In this document: piece after piece, positions 1 through 11,954 of the stretch
How positions within the stretch are numbered: the stretch's first letter is position 1
Layout of the letters: the number at the start of each line of letters is the position of its first letter
Source of the DNA: Stenogyne calaminthoides
Taxonomy: Eukaryota; Streptophyta; Magnoliopsida; Lamiales; Lamiaceae
Length of the DNA: 64,000 nt
NCBI GenBank assembly: GCA_037126765.1
Contig: JBBCBC010000022.1
Span: 1,364,001-1,428,000 of the forward strand
Direction of reading: 5' to 3'
Notes under the pieces: generated by a model
What the model saw: only the letters and a program-made list of their open reading frames with translations
Told to the model about the DNA's origin: nothing
The model's database searches: none
Program-made: the position numbers and the translations under genes

Positions 1-835
1 TGTGCAAGGTTGGCCAAAGGAGCCGGAGGTCGAGATGAGGAGCTGGACGCACGGTTCTCGTAGATTCAAGTATTGGGGACACTTATCAGCATAGTGCTCC
101 CCTCGATAAAGCTGACAACGCGGGATGTAAGTCCTACGACCCCCACGCCCGCCACCATTCTGATTGCGGTTCTGCCCAGATTGCTGACCTCAAAGATTAT
201 TATCCTGTTGCTGAAGAGAGTTGCCAGAATTACCGAAGCCATTACCATTCGAATTGGAAGCAACGAAAGCTGCTGGAGATGGTTGCAACCCTTCCATAAC
301 CTTATTCATGAGATCAAACTGAATTGCCTGGTGCAAAAGGTCACAGAACGGAGGGACATGCGTCATCGCCATTCGAGGATCGTCAAAATTGGCAAACATC
401 GCTTCGAACCCTCGAAGGAACCAATGGCTTTTGTCACTTTCATCAACAGGTTTCCCTATGGCAGATAATTGATCGCACAAAGATTTAAAAGTTTTGCCAT
501 AATCAGTTACAGAAAGAGACTCACGACGTAAGGATAAAAGTTCTTCCCGAAGTTGATTTGCGCGGGCCGTGGAGGCGTTGGCATAAACGGATTCCAGTGA
601 AAGCCAAGCTGGGTTAGATGACTTGCAATCCAAGACCTCGGCCATGGCTTCAGGTTTGAGAGTGGCAAACAAGACATCGAGTAGCTTTTGATCACGGAGA
701 AACCACGCGTTGTATGTAGGGTTTGGGGCTTCAACGCCGGCTGTGTCGGTTAGGGTTGGAGACGGCGCGACAGAGGCCCCGGTGATGATGTCGAGCATCT
801 CATATGTAGCGGCCATAGAGAGGAACTGACACTTC
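1..835 (-). pseudogene. Copia retrotransposon gag, downstream part
   Basis: Read on the minus strand this encodes a plant Copia gag (retrotransposon coat protein that packages element RNA into cytoplasmic particles). The region NPTYNAWFLRDQKLL through SVYANASTARANQLREEL matches the usual gag helical domain. A Gly/Asn/Gln-rich linker follows, then a zinc-knuckle remnant (CQL-YRGEH-YADKC, near 65-105) in which the second cysteine of CX2CX4HX4C is missing. One in-frame TGA sits at 190-192, after which the frame stays open to the window edge. The first 32 codons are at 2695-2791, separated by a solo LTR whose removal restores one reading frame. The element continues beyond base 1, so its pol is unseen. 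The stop and the damaged knuckle show it is inactive. Confidence 0.88.
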
Positions 836-2694
836 TGTTGGGGAATTAATTGCACGGATCTATTCGGGATGAATATTTAAATATAAATTTAATTCTAACA
901 ATTATTACTAGCATGAATTAATCCTATATTAATTCAAATAATAATTTAACAACAAATCATGCATATAAACAGTTCACGTAAATCCTACGCATGCGGAATT
1001 ACTACGAGTTTACGTGAACGTACCTCTTGGAGCAGCAATGGTCTCGTCGATTAAACACACAAAAAAACCTTCCCAAGTATTCCCTAGTCCTTGCTCGACA
1101 ATCCGGTGGAAGGATGCTCGCGAACAATTAACAAAAAGAAAAATAAAAAATTTGTTGCACCACCTTTGTGGATTTACTAATTTTTCCAGCACATGGAATT
1201 GTACTTGGGAATGAAAGAATCATCCCCTATTTATAGATGGGGTGGTGGTCGAAAATTTGGGGGAAAAAACAATGTGGGAAATTTTTTTTTTGATCTCCAA
1301 GAAATCTTGAATATATCTCATATATTCTTTTCTCCATAATTAAAATATTCCACAAAAATCCCACCTCATCTTGTTATGGAATTTTTGAAAATTAAGAGAC
1401 AAGATTCCAATATTTGGATCTTCTTGAATTTATGAGATATACTTGTATTTCAAGAAATACATATCTACCATAATATCTTTTCAAGAAAATCAAGAAAATC
1501 TTTCTTTCCCTTAATTATTCAAAAATTTCAAAATTTACTATATGAATAACCAAGTGGGAGATTTCTTGAATTTAATGAGATAATCTTGTATTCCAAGAAT
1601 ACATATCTTCATTCCATAACAAAATTCAAAGAAAATCTTTCTCCCATTTTATCCATAATTTTCGAAAAATATGAGGAAAAAATAAGCAACAAATTTATTT
1701 TATTTTTAAACACCTTTTTCAGTTATTGAACTTTATGTTGGGCTACTTGGGGGGCTACTTGGGGGGCCTTTAGGAGAATTAAGATTGGACCTTCCAATGG
1801 ATCTTGAATTATCAATATTGAGCCACAATATTATTCAAGCCCATAAATATTAATTAATCCCACTACATAATTAATATTGCAGACTATCCATCTTAACCCA
1901 TATTACGGTCAATATGGCTCCGGTTATTATTTCCGTGTTTAAGATTATCTAGTCCATTAATTAATTCAAGCCCTTTGAAATAGCTTTCCATTAATTAATA
2001 TCTTTTGTCCTTGGTTAAGGAACAATTCAACATTATAATCCATACCGGAAACTAGTTTCACTTGCAAGATTTGGTATGATAAATCTTATGAACCTCCCAA
2101 GGGGCAAATCAAACAAGCGCATTTGCAACACGATTCTCTCAGATTAAATCTTAGCAATCGTGATGTGACCAATAATATTGCCCAAGATATAAAGTATTGA
2201 ATCTCGTTGATTCTCTACCCGTGATAAGTCAAAGCAATAGTTACCAACCACACGTGATCTATTTAAGGGACGAAGATTAAGAAATAACGAACCACTGAGG
2301 TCTAATTCTTCCTTGTTTAGTTCTGAAGAATTTGTCCTCCCCAGAGGTCCTATTCAAAGGCATCAGTCATGCACTAGTGTAATCTCTTGGTCAAGACAAG
2401 CCAATCTGAGCCTTACACTTCAACCTTTCACGATGGATTGTTCATTTCCATCTAGGTCGTGAATGGTGTACTTTTGGTTACAAGGGACTGTTAATTTAAT
2501 CTTCTGTGATTTGTTATCACTAAATTAACTACAATGTAACACGTACTATTTATTGAACAGTTATGCAGTAAATATATGTAACATTCGATGATATTTAAAG
2601 CATCAGTGATAAACAATTTATTTAAGTAAATAAGTCCGAAATTCAGTTTTGATTATACAAAGTAAAAGCATACTTTTCCAGTATAATCCCAACA
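836..2694 (-). mobile_element. solo LTR, 1.86 kb, inserted in Copia gag
   Basis: The segment starts TGTTGGGG and ends CCCAACA on the plus strand, so both strands read TG...CA with a 7-bp inverted end. It is flanked by a perfect 5-bp target duplication ACTTC (831-835 and 2695-2699). It has no coding domain. A TATA-like CTATAAATAGGGG on the minus strand (1224-1236) suggests minus orientation, with about 390 bp of R-U5 after it. The sequence splits the gag frame exactly at the duplicated bases. It most likely arose by LTR-LTR recombination of a full element; Copia or Gypsy origin cannot be told from the LTR alone. Confidence 0.85.
1224..1236 (-). promoter_or_regulatory. TATA box of the solo LTR
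   Basis: CTATAAATAGGGG on the minus strand, placed as expected for the U3 promoter of an LTR in that orientation. It fixes the likely direction of the element. Activity is not shown. Confidence 0.55.
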
Positions 2695-2791
2695 ACTTCC
2701 ACATGAGATAAGTGGGCGAGGATAATTTGATCGGGACGAGATGGAACATGGCGGTGGTGGACAAAACGGCAGAAGCGTTTAGGGCGGCCAT
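2695..2791 (-). pseudogene. Copia retrotransposon gag, first 32 codons
   Basis: ATG at 2791 (minus strand) opens MAALNASAVLSTTA, followed by the typical Copia gag start IKLSSPTYLMWK. The frame runs into the solo LTR after the codons for MWK and resumes at 830 with CQFLS; the join is within the ACTTC/GAAGT duplication. About 170 bp of leader separate this ATG from the primer-binding site. I chose this ATG over upstream in-frame codons because it gives the normal gag N-terminus. Confidence 0.85.
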
Positions 2792-2963
2792 AATTGAAGG
2801 ATGCGGCGAACAGAAGCACAACGAAGGGGACTGGTTCGAGGGCTGTAAGGTCGCGACAATGGAGGGAAAGGAATGCAGGGGACCAGTGCGTTCAATTTGG
2901 AGAAGACACTGAAGCTAGGGTTCGGCGGCGTGGGAAAAGAGAATTAGGGTTTGAGGTGAGTTT

Positions 2964-2975
2964 GGCGTGATACCA
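2964..2975 (-). other. Copia primer-binding site
   Basis: TGGTATCACGCC on the minus strand directly follows the CA end of the LTR. It matches the first eight bases of the initiator-tRNA-Met site TGGTATCAGAGC used by plant Copia elements; the last bases have diverged. Confidence 0.75.
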
Positions 2976-3151
2976 TGTGAGAATAGATATGAGATCACCG
3001 ATAATTGTTGATGAGAGAATTCCACTATATATACATTGGGGATTACAACAAGATCTCCACAATTATAGGAAATCAAATCAAAGAAAATAAATACACACGT
3101 ATTCTATCTAATAATACAATAATATTGACTCATTCAATATTTCCCTTAATA
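2976..3151 (-). mobile_element. 5' LTR of the minus-strand Copia element
   Basis: A short LTR of about 176 bp. On the minus strand it begins TATTAAGGGAAATATTG (the usual TG start apparently decayed to TA) and ends TATTCTCACA, next to the primer site. It contains TATATATAG, a probable TATA box, about 55 bp before its end. No target duplication can be checked because the other end lies outside the window. Confidence 0.7.
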
Positions 3152-3572
3152 CTTGCTGTAGAAATTAGGATTTTTATGAAAAATCCTTATTTGCCTATTA
3201 TTACCGGTTTTTGCGGCTGAGTGTTTCATGAAAATTTATTGAATCTGAACTACATGTGAAAGTTTATATCAAAATTTCTTTATGAACAATTGTAGTAAAA
3301 AATTATGTAGTTTACTAAAAGTAAACCTATCAAGCTTGCTCTTAACTGTAATAACTTATTGACTTGAACTTTTCACGCTGAGATTCAACTTGTTACACTC
3401 ATTTTGAGTCAAATATAATCCTGCAGTACTAGTTTTCTCAAAGCAAATGTGAACATTGAAAATGATGATTCTTTGATTGATGTACTAATTTGCCTGAAGC
3501 AAATTTATCGAAATTATGACATGAGCGGCTCAAAATATGATAAGTCGAATTTTGGCTAATTCTATTTACATA
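3152..3572. other. no gene recognised
   Basis: AT-rich DNA between the Copia LTR and a MITE. The motif atttgcctgaagcaaattta (near 3489) recurs in altered form near 4070 within the Copia fossil, so part of this stretch may belong to that element. No coding frame is supportable. Confidence 0.4.
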
Positions 3573-3880
3573 GGGGGTGTTTTCAAAAACTTATAAGTGA
3601 TTATAGTCATCTAGAATTGTGTGCAAAAGCAGTTTGGAGTGTTTTATTTCTCTTTTAGTAATTTAAATAAGCTCTCATAAGCTATAAGTTATAAGTTTCA
3701 AAGAGGGTGCTTTTAGTAGCTTATTATTCTTTTTTAAAACTTTTAACTTTTTTTCCAAACACTATCAATTTTTTTTTAATTTTTTTACAAACACTATCAA
3801 CTTTTACTATTAATCACTTTTCCCATAATCACTAATTTTAATCACTTCTTTAAAACTATAAGTTTTTCGCAAACACCCCC
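3573..3880. mobile_element. MITE with GGGGGTGTTT ends
   Basis: The 308-bp element starts GGGGGTGTTTTC and ends GCAAACACCCCC, with inner complementary arms (cttataagtgattat / aactataagttttt). ATA flanks both sides (3570-3572, 3881-3883), a possible 3-bp target duplication. Related sequence recurs near 46012-46059, 46440-46540 and 46720-46891. The 3-bp duplication would suit a PIF/Harbinger-type element, but the family is inferred. Confidence 0.7.
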
Positions 3881-4029
3881 ATAGTATGTCAAATAACATA
3901 ATCCCTTATGCAAATTAATTTATTTGTGGGGCTTATGCAAAGACATAAATTGAAATATTTTATAGTACGACATTCTCGTACTAAAGTTGGAAATTGTATA
4001 TTTTATTTCTCTTGAATAGAGTCATGAAA

Positions 4030-5950
4030 ATATTTGTGGGCTGATATAATTTGTCTGAAGCAAATTTATTGCCAATTATTATTGAACTTAAAATTTTGGA
4101 TTATCCAATAAATCCATTTGAATGGTTAATATCGATTTGATGACATTAATGATTATTATATGGCATTGAGAATTAAAATTGAGCATTTAATCTCGTCCAC
4201 ATCGAGAATGATTTAGTTGAATTACTAATAGATTTTATCAAAACAATTACTTGATTATTATTGAAGAATTCCAACTTAGTTATATCATGTTGGGGGCATG
4301 AAATTTTACATGGTGCTAATCTAATTCAAATCCAACTCATTGCATATCATGATTATTCCCCTTTTATACCTAGTGCGTAAGAACTAAACATTTCCCATCT
4401 GCAAATATTAGAATGTGCAATATTTGTTTTCAATATCACCACCATAGTGTACCTCAATTCACGGCCCAGTTGGCTAATTGCACATTTGATGAAGATCATT
4501 TCTCGGCATTAGGGGGAGATAAAAATTTATAATTCAATGAATGTCGAGAAATTTCGTGGAATATAAAAAGATCTTCAATATTTAAATCCACGCACTAGTC
4601 AAAGTGAACTGGAAGTTAACTTGCAATATTTAGCAAGTGACCTGCCAAATTAATTTACTGATGATAAAGAAGTAACTAAAGCACATATACTTGTTGTAAA
4701 TGCACCAAAAAGAGTAAATGTGCTAATTTTAGGCAATTATATATGTTAATGCCCCCTTATTATGTAAGACATAAATCCGTGGTAATTACTAAAGCTAGAA
4801 AATATATTCAGTCACTCTTGAAGTCTCTTGAAGAGATTCATCCCGAAAACAAAAATTCTAGTAAAGAAACACGTGCACAAAATAACAAAAATACTAGAAT
4901 TGCGGAACGACCAGACCAAAATATTATGGGAAATGATGAAGATCTGGTTGATATAAATATAGAAATTATAAATACAGGAGAAATTTACCAATGTTGTCGA
5001 CAACTTATTCGTTGTCATAATTGCTCTCATTATTAAAAATCTGGATCCAGTACCCAAAAGTCAATAGTTGAGTCGAAAGCGCTTTGACTGGGTAAAATAG
5101 GAGGAAGCAATTGAGGCAGAGCTCGACTCGCTAATATTCTTGACTTTATCGTACATACACCCTGAAACTTATCCATGTTGGATATAAATGGGTATTTGTA
5201 CGAAAAAGAGAATGAGAATAATGATGTAATGAGGTACAAAGTGAGATTAGAAGGTCATGGGTATTTTCAGAGACCCGATATAGATTTTAAATATATACTC
5301 CTCTTATGTATAAAATAAAGTTCCGCTACTTAATATCTCTGGCAGTTAGTAAAATTAGAAATGCAGTTGATAGACATTGTAACCGCATGTTTATATTGAT
5401 AAATTGATATTAATATTTATCCCTGATGGATATAAAATTCCTCAGATGAGGAATGGTGAGAATCGTACTACGTACGATATTAAAATTACAAAGGTCATTA
5501 TATGATATAAAATATTTGAATCAAATATTCCACGATCGACTCAGTTAATTCCTCTTGAAGAAGGAATAAATAAACATAGAAATATTTCCTTGCGTGTTTA
5601 CAAAGAAATTATTTTGGTGGTGTTTGTATTATCTTAGTTTATGGTGATGAACTAAATATTTTTGGAATGAGTAAAGAAATTGAAGAAAACTAGGTTAATC
5701 TTAAATACATAATTTGAAATAGAAACCTTAGTAAAATAAGGTATTTTCTCGTCTTGCAGAACGAAAATTTCCCTGAAGGAAAATAAATTTTATACACCAA
5801 TGAACATACTTCAAGAAGGCATTGGAGAGATTTCATAAATTTCATCTACTTAATACATCAATAGTTGTTCGATCCGTTGAAGTGGATATGAACAAAAGTG
5901 ATAACAAAGAAAGATACATAGTATAAAAGGAATTAATCGTGAATTCGAAG
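4030..5950 (+). pseudogene. decayed Copia pol (integrase, RT, RNase H side)
   Basis: No long frame survives, but three-frame reading recovers pieces in correct pol order. Integrase: DINDYYMALRIKIEH near 4140-4185, then CWGHEILHGANL and IAYHDYSPF near 4290-4365, then NISHLQILECAIF near 4385-4430. Linker: TSQSELEVNLQYLASDLP near 4600-4650. RT: YLISLAVS near 5330, LQRSLYD...HDRLSQLIPLEEG near 5490-5570, and later KFHLLNTSIVVRSVEVD near 5835-5890. This order and wording fit one plant Copia lineage on the plus strand. Stops and frameshifts occur every few dozen codons, so it is an old fossil. A short ORF at 4743-5036 is only a surviving open piece of the integrase-RT linker. Confidence 0.75.
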
Positions 5951-6061
5951 TGTATAACTTATTGCTAAAAAAAATAATATTGATCGTGATACTCAATGGT
6001 ATAACTTATAATATAAAAAGGATTTAAATGACTTATGATAATTGAAGGGTAATGTCTATAA

Positions 6062-6359
6062 GTAGGGACGACCCCATTCATGGGCCAAGGGGGGCCTGAA
6101 ATTTTGAAAATTATTATTAATTATAGGTATACCGTGTGCTCATAATGCATTTTAAAATCATACAACTTGTTATAGTGAAATATGCAACTTATTTACACTG
6201 AACCGTGTAACTATTTCACGGTTCAGTGTAAACAAATTGCATCTTTTAATATTACAAGTTGCATGGTTCTAAAATGAATTATGAGTGCAGGATGTATCAA
6301 TACATACAAGATTTAGCCTATTAGTTGGCCCCCCTCAACAAAATTCCTGCATCCGTCCT
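6062..6359. mobile_element. MITE, hAT- or MULE-like
   Basis: A 298-bp insertion flanked by TGTCTATAA (6053-6061 and 6360-6368). Its ends GTAGGGACGACC and GCATCCGTCCT are partly complementary (AGGGACG versus AGGACGG), and GGGGGGCC is repeated inverted inside. It contains an inner palindrome around 6195-6230 (gaaccgtgtaactatttcacggttc). The 8-9-bp duplication allows hAT or MULE. Confidence 0.65.
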
Positions 6360-6419
6360 TGTCTATAAATAGTGAACTAATTTTACGGTGAACAAGTTTC
6401 ACATGAAGCCTACTCCAAA

Positions 6420-6850
6420 AAAAAAAAAAAAGAAATAGCAACCAAAATTTAACGGCAAAACGAAATTTCATCTCTAAAATCACTATTTTAGTGCCAAATT
6501 AAAAAAAAATGTTGCTAAATACCAAGATTTAATATTTGCAATTAAATTAAAATATTTTATCGCTAATTTAGCGATGATTTACTTTCTTTTACAGCTAATG
6601 ATCAAATTAGCGATGAAAATTGTGTTTCATTGCTAATATTTTTAGGCAAATTTAAAAATCCATTGCTAAACACTAACGTTTAATATTTGCGACAATATTA
6701 AAATATTTCATTGCTACTTTAGCTATGAATTCTTTTATTTCAAAAATAATGAATTAGCCATAAAAATTATATTTTATTGCTAATATTTTTAAAATTATTT
6801 TTTAAGTTAGGCACACTTAATTATATATTTAATTGTATTTTATAAAAAAA
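6420..6850. repeat. dispersed repeat, copy 1
   Basis: An array of imperfect units built on the words ttgctaatttagcga, attagcgatgaaaa and ttaatatttgcgac. It matches 14130-14600 over most of its length. Such GCGACGAA/AGCGA subterminal arrays are typical of CACTA transposons, but no transposase is visible here. Confidence 0.65.
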
Positions 6851-6929
6851 AATTGAGGCAAAGCCCAACTGGATTTTTTATTTTTTTTGGAAAGAGCCCA
6901 ACCGGATTTAAGTAAATCAAAAAATTGTT

Positions 6930-8617
6930 AAAGAGAAGAAATATACATGGGCTGGGCTGAAAAAAATAAAAAGGGGCCGGTTAAAAAGTCCAAAATCTTC
7001 TCTCTTTTATTTCATTTTCCAGTCTCTTCAACCGGCTGCCGTCGCCCGCCGCCTCCCATCCACCACCTGACCACCTCTGTTCCCTCTCTCCGATCAACCA
7101 CCACCCTCTCTGGTAAAATTACGCTCTCCTTCTCTTTTTTTTTTTTTTTTGACGCCAGAATCGAAATTTGTTAATTTCAACTGATTTTTGCTAAAAATAA
7201 TATATGATGATTTTCGATATATTTTTTGACCGACGTTCCATATTTTTTAACTCGGAAAAAGAGATATAAAAACTATAATCTTTGATTCTTTGATCCGAAA
7301 ATTGTGAGTGAAATGAAAAAAATGGTTTAATGTTTCTGTATTTAACACACACAGAAAATTGAAAGTAGCTGAATTAAGTTTCTAAAGAGCCTTTTCAGAT
7401 TACAATTATTAATTTTGATTTTAGAAAGCAAATTTGTATGCAACATTTATTTAGTATAATCAGGTGTAAATAAAGTTTCCAAAGAGTCTTTTTAGATTAC
7501 AATTAAGTAAAAAATTCCTATAGGAATAATCTCTATATAGTAATAAAAAATCACGGTCCAACCCGTTATAAGGATTTATGTCTCCATAAAGAAATAAATA
7601 ACATTTTTTATAAATTTTTTTATATATAACTACAATAAGTTTAAGATAGCTAAAATATTTATATATGATTGGTTTTGAAACATCTTAATTTTATGGCTTG
7701 TCACTGCATCCTTCAACTTGTGTATACGTAATAATTTGTCCGATTAGTGCATACATGTATTTTGTACTATCAAAGTTCATGTATTTATTTTAGTAAGTTC
7801 ATATTAATTAGTTACATGAATTTGTGAATAGTTTTACATACATGTAGCATAACATGTACTATTATATTGAATATTATTTTTTTCAAAGAAAAAAATAATA
7901 TTTTTCTATGTAAAACTCTATTTTTAAGAATAATCTCCCTATAATAATATTTTTTCCCGATCTCGACAATGTGACTCTATGGAGTTTTTATTGTATTAAT
8001 TTCAATTTTAGACAGTAGATTAAAGCATACGAACTTCTTGATTAAAACCAATCAATTCATTTCAAATATTAATCTTCTTCTAGACTGTATTAGTCACAAT
8101 AAAATGTAAAAATACATGTGGCAGCATATTAAGTACGACACTTGGCAGCATTTGGTGAAGTACATTCTACTTTTATAATATAAGATTTGTATGTTATAAT
8201 TGTTTTTCATGATTACCTTTGACATAATTCGTCTGCGTAGACGGTTAGAAAGTGGCCCTTCTGGCTGTAGTTTCAACTTTCAACAAGAAGTCAATTTGTT
8301 TATCTTCACATACTATTAATGATGGAAGAAGAGCCTAAATGTTATTGTGCCTAAGGATTTCTTTTGTCAGTTTTCATATACTCAATATTTTTTCTGCTAG
8401 GTAGACGTTCAAACTTGAGTGCATTTGATTCCATGTAATCTGGAAACTTGTAAGCATAATCAATTGTTTTGGTAAGGTCTCCGTGTGTCGATTTTTTTTA
8501 AACTATGCATATGCTGTTGTGTGTTTGACTTAGTTCCATTTCTCAAACTAAATTCATCATCGAAGTATTTCATTGGAATTAAGAATTTTGTGAGCGCTGT
8601 GTACCACGACTGCCATA
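6930..8617 (+). other. probable SHMT promoter, leader and leader intron
   Basis: A pyrimidine-rich, GC-richer patch at 6980-7110 (tctctcttttatttcattttcc..., ccgccgcc) looks like a plant 5'UTR and ends in a good donor, ctctctg|gtaaaatt, at 7111. A plausible acceptor, ttttttctgctag, is at 8388-8400. The stretch between is AT-rich and has no coding frame; it contains a partial local duplication (tctaaagagccttttcagat at 7381 and a diverged copy at 7478). A leader intron is inferred, not proven. Confidence 0.4.
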
Positions 8618-11321
8618 ATGCAGGCTTGTGCGGGATCTGCAACAATAAATTTTATTCAACAGTCTGTTGGGATCAAGGGATCAGTATCTCCTTCCAACTG
8701 GATTGGAATCAGCGGATGCCCAAATCATGTTAGGTTCGATTCAGTCAAACCTTGTAGATCATCTCAACTTGATGGGAGTGTAGTCATTGGGAGGCCACCC
8801 TCATCCGTATCAGCTCCAATCCCTGAAATCGAAGGTAGCATGCTATGAAACAGTTCTCTGTCTTCTTTAATTTATTCTTTTTCCAACTCAGTTATTTTTC
8901 CCGAATATCTTCAAAGTGCAGAATGAATTTGCTTATTGATTTGATCTGCGTGTGCTATTGTGATAATGTGTCTATAATAGTGCTGTCTTTAGCTTTATTA
9001 AAGATAAAATCACTTTCTGTTTGTGAATTGGTTTAAGTTTGTAGTTGTAAGACTTATTCTTTATTATTTGCTTTAACGATTAGGTGCTGGAAGCAGCTTT
9101 GCTGACCATGGCTTGAGTGAAGTTGATCCTGAAGTTCGTGGCATTATTGACAAAGAGAAGAATCGTCAATTTAGAAGCTTGGAACTTATTGCTTCAGAGA
9201 ATTTCACATCTCGAGCTGTGATGGAAGCAGTTGGTTCTTGCCTCACTAATAAGTATTCTGAAGGATTACCTGGTAAAAGGTAAGTGGTTACATTACCTGG
9301 TAAAAGCTTACAGAATAAATTATTTGAAATTTTGATTTTTGTAGTATTTATATTATGAGAGTTTTTTTTTTTGGCTGTAGATATTATGGTGGAAACGAGC
9401 ACATTGATGAACTTGAGATTCTTTGTCAAGAGAGGGCTCTCACAGCTTTTAATTTGGATGCAAAGTCATGGGGTGTAAACGTCCAACTGTTATCTGGTTC
9501 CCCTGCTAATTTTGAGGTTTACACTGCAGTTCTTAAACCTCATGACCGCATAATGGTAACAATAATTTGCCTTCCAGTTATTTGCATTGAATATTTGAAT
9601 TAGTTTCCTAGTCTGAAGATTTTTTAACTGGCTTCAGGGCTTGGATTTACCTCATGGTGGACATTTGTCCCATGGGTTCATGACTCCCAAGAGACGGGTC
9701 TCAGGCACCTCTATTTATTTTGAATCCATGCCCTATCGACTGGATGAGTCCACAGGTGTGCTAGTTCTTTCATTAAAATGGAATACAATGGTTATTTTTC
9801 TCCACAGACTAATTGCAACTTTTTTCTAATTTGGAAACTTATTTTTCAGGTCTTGTTGATTATGATATGCTTGAGAAAACGGCTATCCTCTTTCGTCCAA
9901 AACTTATCATTGCTGGTGCCAGTGCTTATCCTCGAGATTTTGACTATCCTCGCATGAGAGAGGTACAAGTTCTCTTCTTTATGCCGATTCGATAATACTT
10001 TATACTATTATGCTCTTTTTATTTTTTGATTACATTATTGTCTTAACTATTTCTTCCTGATACGCCTTACAGATTGCAGATGCTGTTGGTGCCTTTCTCA
10101 TGATGGACATGGCTCATATCAGTGGACTTGTTTCTGCATCTGTGGTTGCTAACCCTTTCGAGTTCTGTGACATCGTAACAACAACAACACATAAGGTTAA
10201 TATTAATTCATGGCTTGTCTATACAAACTTGACCTATAATCTGTCCTTTTATTTTATACAGCTGTATTCCCTCCACTTTGGGTTTATAACCTGTACTGTA
10301 TGTTTCTCTAGTCTCTCAGGGGCCCACGAGGTGGCATGATCTTTTTCAAGAAGGAACCTGTTCTGGGAGTTGATCTGGAATCTGCAATTAACAATGCTGT
10401 GTTTCCAGGTTTACAGGTTTGAAACTGTCTACTTAGTAAAAATTTATTGGCCTAAACGTTTTTTTGGGTTTATCAATCCTCTTGTTATTTTGAACAGGGA
10501 GGTCCACATAATCACACTATTGGAGGGCTCGCAGTTAGTCTGAAGCATGCAAAATCCCCGGAGTTCAAAGCTTATCAAAGCAAGGTATTAGGAATCACTT
10601 TTGGTTGCTTGATGGACCATTTACGTGTGCTTATTTTGACACAATTATATATCCTGTAGGTGGTCTCTAATTGTAGAGCTCTTGCTGCTCGATTAATGGA
10701 GTTGGGATACACACTGGACTCTGGAGGGAGTGATAACCATTTGGTTCTTGTGGATCTTCGCCCTTTGGTGCTTATATGTCTTTGAACTTCATCTTTTGTC
10801 TTTTTTTCTCTCCTTTTGCTAGAGTTAACAAAGCTGTGTTGTTTGATTAGTGCACTGATGGTGCTAGAGTGGAGAAAATTCTGGACATGGCATCTATAAC
10901 CCTCAATAAGAACTCTGTACCTGGTAAGGTTTGGTTATAGTTAGGTTTTGGTACGATTCGGTTTTGAATTTTTTAAAGTTTTGATAAATGAGAGATCTTT
11001 CTCGGTCCTGTGTCTACTCTTGTACTTACACAGATTTTCACCATGCAGGTGACAAAAGTGCACAAGTGCCAGGTGGCACGTATTGGTTCGCCTGCCATGA
11101 CTACCAGAGGCTTCAGTGAGAATGAATTCATCTCCATTGCTGACTTCATTCACGAGGGCTTCCAAATTACCCTAGATGCAAAGAAGCTGGTTTCGGGCTC
11201 TAAGCTCCAAGATTTTATGAAATTTGTGACTTCTCCGAGCTTTCCATTGATCGACCGCGTGTTGGATCTGCAAGGAAGAGTCGAGGCACTGACAACCCAA
11301 TTCCCCATACCTGGGTTGTGA
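8618..11321 (+). CDS. SHMT3: serine hydroxymethyltransferase, plastid type, frameshifted in last exon
   Basis: A PLP enzyme converting serine plus tetrahydrofolate to glycine plus methylene-THF. Coding exons: 8618-8834, 9084-9279, 9381-9555, 9638-9755, 9850-9962, 10073-10195, 10312-10416, 10498-10584, 10660-10767, 10851-10923, 11049-11321. All splice sites are GT-AG and phases agree. The N-terminus MQACAGSATINF and a Ser-rich leader of about 75 residues resemble the plastid isoform. Conserved blocks: EKNRQFRSLELIASENF, LPGKRYYGGNE, DLPHGGHLSHG, DMAHISGLV and the PLP lysine in VTTTTHK (Lys314). In exon 11 the usual GGIRIGSPAMTTRG is broken: GGC-A-CGT lacks two bases at about 11078, so the literal frame stops at 11117-11119 after 461 residues. 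With two bases restored, the length would be 529, normal for the family. It is either a real null allele or a sequence error. Confidence 0.93.
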
Positions 11322-11950
11322 AGAAGGCAAGTGTGGTCTACCCCCGGCTTTTGATTATTAGATGCCATCCTTTATGCTTTTCCAAAAGTGACTTTTTGGT
11401 GTTATTACTTTGCATGTTGTAATATTAGCTTACTATAAACTGTCGCTGGATCTTTATGCAAAAAAATTGAGATATAGACCATGTGTTTGCGTAATATATA
11501 AGAAGATTTGCTGTGGCAAATTAGATTTTGCAATTTTGGCTACAGGATAATGTGATGTTGCATGTGGTTTACTAACACGGATGAAACAAATTAATGGTCT
11601 ACTGGTGGACAGAATTAATTAAAGAATATACTTGCAAGTACTTATTATTCATTAAAAACAATGAAGGAAGTGCTGTATGCTTCAAAAAATAAACAAATGG
11701 AAATGTGGTAAAATATATTCTTGATTCAGCTCTATGAAATTGTGGGGCAGAAAAAGAAGCTTTATTACTTGAAGCATAACTTCAGTGTTCAAAGCCTGCC
11801 TATATAATGCTGTACACATTTTCTCTCACATTCATCTTTTACACTCTCTAATATTAGTTTACATAATTGAGAACCCTTCTTGCAGGCCATCTAACTCACC
11901 TTTTAAACTGTGTTGCTGTATGACTAAAACAGAAGCAGTAACTGAATAAC
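11322..11950. other. SHMT 3' flank
   Basis: Downstream of the SHMT stop; it should hold the 3'UTR and polyadenylation site. No further coding frame or repeat is supportable before the CHX fragment. Confidence 0.45.
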
Positions 11951-11954
11951 CTGA

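Noticed and set aside
4743..5036. A 97-codon gene
   Set aside because: It is a chance open piece of the Copia integrase-RT linker; collinear motifs lie on both sides in other frames.
11010..11321. A 103-codon plus-strand frame as a separate small gene
   Set aside because: Its start lies in the SHMT intron and its body is the SHMT exon 11 frame after the two-base lesion.
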